64,000 nucleotides of DNA. It comes from Microbulbifer sp. YPW1 (GTDB lineage Bacteria > Pseudomonadota > Gammaproteobacteria > Pseudomonadales > Cellvibrionaceae). Under the pieces are notes generated by a model that had not been told where the DNA came from, made no database searches, and saw nothing but the letters and a program-made list of their open reading frames with translations. The stretch is taken from NCBI RefSeq assembly GCF_013367775.1, contig NZ_CP055157.1, forward strand, positions 372,001 through 436,000. Direction: 5' to 3'. Each line of letters begins with the position of its first letter. Positions within the stretch are counted from its first letter, which is position 1. The translations under genes were made by a program, and so were the position numbers. Positions 62,763-64,000 of this stretch are shown one piece after another.

Positions 62763-63443
62763 TCAGGCCACCTGTGCGCGACGGCGGCGCACAACCTGAC
62801 GCCCCTTGTCGGTGATATACCAGCGGATTCCCAGATGACTGTGGATTTTCCCCACCATCTCCAGCACCAGCAGACTGTTCAGGGCACGGGCCACGGAATT
62901 GGTCTCCATATTGCCTTCCTGCACCATGCCGGCGAGGGAGCGGAACACACAATCGCCATTGTTGAGCAGACTCAACACATGCAGGGCGTTGTCATCCAGC
63001 TTGCGAATCTGGTTGAAATCGAGGGTTGGTCCCTGGTCGGGATCCCCTTCAATTTCGTGCTCCAGCAGCGGCATCATTTCCAGCTGCATGGCACGGATTT
63101 CCTGCTCCAGGTTCTCTACCCGAGCGCGGGCGATGCTGGCATCCCGCAGCTGGCGGCGGGCTGCATTGAACACAAACATGCGAGAAGCGATGGCGGCGAG
63201 CAGGCAATAGCCGGTGAAAATCAGAAGACGCGAAGGATCGCCCTGAATTTCGATCAGTAAGTCGCTCTGGGTGAATTTGAGGAAAATGGGGACCATCAGG
63301 GCACCGCACAACCCCATAATCAGGCAGCGCGCCAGACCAGCGGGATCTTCCTCGGTAAACAGCATCTGGTAGTAGTTGACCAGGCCACCGAGGATACCGG
63401 AGACCAGCATGACGGCGGTCAGTATTAGCAGGTGATCGAGCAT
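62763..63443 (-). CDS. Membrane protein with cytoplasmic winged-helix-like domain
   Basis: A 226-aa protein. Three predicted transmembrane helices in the first 95 residues (LLILTAVMLVSGILGGLVNYYQM, CLIMGLCGALMVPIFL, LLIFTGYCLLAAIASRMFV) resemble the three-helix YLATT-type module, followed by a coiled coil of about 45 residues (RVENLEQEIRAMQLEMM) and a C-terminal winged-helix-like domain (ALHVLSLLNNGD, NSVARALNSLLVLEMVGKI, GIRWYITDKGRQVVRRRR). This looks like a one-component membrane sensor that could bind DNA or a partner protein. The family calls are by pattern only. It is 171 bases upstream of the MoxR gene on the same strand. Confidence 0.6.
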   Translation of the reverse strand: MLDHLLILTAVMLVSGILGGLVNYYQMLFTEEDPAGLARCLIMGLCGALMVPIFLKFTQSDLLIEIQGDPSRLLIFTGYCLLAAIASRMFVFNAARRQLRDASIARARVENLEQEIRAMQLEMMPLLEHEIEGDPDQGPTLDFNQIRKLDDNALHVLSLLNNGDCVFRSLAGMVQEGNMETNSVARALNSLLVLEMVGKIHSHLGIRWYITDKGRQVVRRRRAQVA

Positions 63444-63736
63444 CCCTGTCCCTTTATCCCATGCACAGTAAACGCCACTTCAGGCACTTCGCAGGCACTT
63501 ATGTGTTTTGTCCATTGTTCTTACGGCTTCCCGGCCGGTTGCATGGCTTCAGGTCCAGGCCCGAGCCATTCAGTGCCGCACAATCCGGGGGCCCAGAATT
63601 GGAGAGGATTGTTGCGAGCTCTATTAGATATAGCAGTTTGCGGGAAAACACGCGGCCGCAGAAGGCGGCAGGAAAGGAAATGAGCGCCAGTTACCACCGG
63701 AGCTGGTTACTGGCGCGGCATCACGGGTATGAACCC

Positions 63737-64000
63737 TTAGAACTGGTCACTCTCGGTCATGGGGCGATCTTTTCGGCGGCGCACAATCAGGGTAATGATC
63801 CCCACGATTAACATGACCGCCAGCGCTCCGCCAGCCGCGAAGACCAGACTGGCCGCCACTTCCGGAGTGGCGCCCTCTTCCTCAAATACGGTTTGATACA
63901 CAAACAGTGGCAGTATCGGTGTCAACGGACCCTCCGGTGAGGTGCCGCGAGCCGGAACCAGCAACACTGTAGCGGCTTCCAACAGCAGCAGGTTGCGCAC
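63737..64000 (-). CDS. C-terminal end of a membrane protein (partial)
   Basis: An open minus-strand frame runs in from the right edge to a stop at 63737, giving 87 residues. It has a hydrophobic helix (AASLVFAAGGALAVMLIVGIITLIV) followed by a basic cytoplasmic tail (RRRKDRPMTES), i.e. a type I-like C-terminal anchor. The preceding part (GPLTPILPLFVYQTVFEEEGATPEV) is not recognised. The first codon at the edge is GTG, but the gene probably extends beyond the window. Confidence 0.5.
   Translation of the reverse strand: MRNLLLLEAATVLLVPARGTSPEGPLTPILPLFVYQTVFEEEGATPEVAASLVFAAGGALAVMLIVGIITLIVRRRKDRPMTESDQF

Noticed and set aside
63461..63811. A 116-codon plus-strand frame near the right end
   Set aside because: It overlaps the opposite-strand partial membrane protein, is rich in Arg/His/Ser/Pro, and lacks a ribosome site.
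1..64000. CRISPR arrays, rRNA genes, IS elements and prophage genes
   Set aside because: No regularly spaced direct repeats with unique spacers, no transposase or integrase motifs, and no rRNA sequence were seen. The only tandem arrays are the 195-bp units and the hvfA coding repeats.

Overview
The window is about 64 kb of chromosome from a Gram-negative gammaproteobacterium. The gene complement (metE/metR, gltX, galU, dusA, hrpA, mlaA, an ABC-transporter capsule locus of the kps type) and the protein sequences fit a marine Cellvibrionales-type organism such as Microbulbifer. That genus-level guess is an inference from family resemblance, not the result of a search. Coding density is high, the base composition is moderately G+C rich, and one central stretch of the capsule locus (about 20.0-26.3 kb) is visibly richer in A+T.

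Layout. 0-9 kb: the 3' end of an unknown gene, a REP-type doublet, divergent metE and metR, a cytochrome b561, a large secreted lipoprotein and the DEAD-box helicase deaD. 9-34.5 kb: one long minus-strand capsule locus. In transcription order it carries the exporter kpsM-kpsT-kpsE-kpsD, rmlA-C-D-B for dTDP-L-rhamnose, a three-module/two-domain glycosyltransferase, an ATP-grasp protein, a DUF1796-like protein, ugd (UDP-glucuronate), two large paralogous GT2 proteins flanking a sulfotransferase, a truncated SLC13-type permease, a GT4-like glycosyltransferase, and kpsC and kpsS for the Kdo linker. Together these suggest a rhamnose- and glucuronate-containing, possibly sulfated, lipid-anchored polysaccharide. 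34.5-38.1 kb: a promoter region with palindromes, a 195-bp tandem repeat array, tRNA-Ala(GGC), galU and gltX. 38.4-43.8 kb: a chaperone-usher fimbria locus resembling the CS1/CFA (alpha) class, with subunit, usher and tip protein on the plus strand and the chaperone inverted. 44-48.6 kb: a degenerate GDPD-like protein overlapping a short GlpD-like oxidoreductase, dusA, transaldolase and a TerB-like protein. 48.6-50.8 kb: a STAS protein with a response-regulator PP2C phosphatase. 50.8-54.1 kb: mlaA, then hvfC, hvfB and a precursor peptide with eight EGKCG motifs. 54.4-64 kb: hrpA, a POT peptide transporter, two long hairpin repeats, a VWA/MoxR pair, a membrane-anchored winged-helix-like protein and a partial membrane protein at the edge.

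The most interesting system is the hvfABC-type copper RiPP operon. Its precursor carries eight Cys motifs, and an intrinsic-terminator-like hairpin lies between precursor and maturase. Other notable signals are the pair of hairpin elements at 60.1-60.4 kb whose arms differ between copies but stay complementary, the repeated 'RGW' module shared by the capsule glycosyltransferase and the sulfotransferase, and several signs of gene decay inside the capsule locus.
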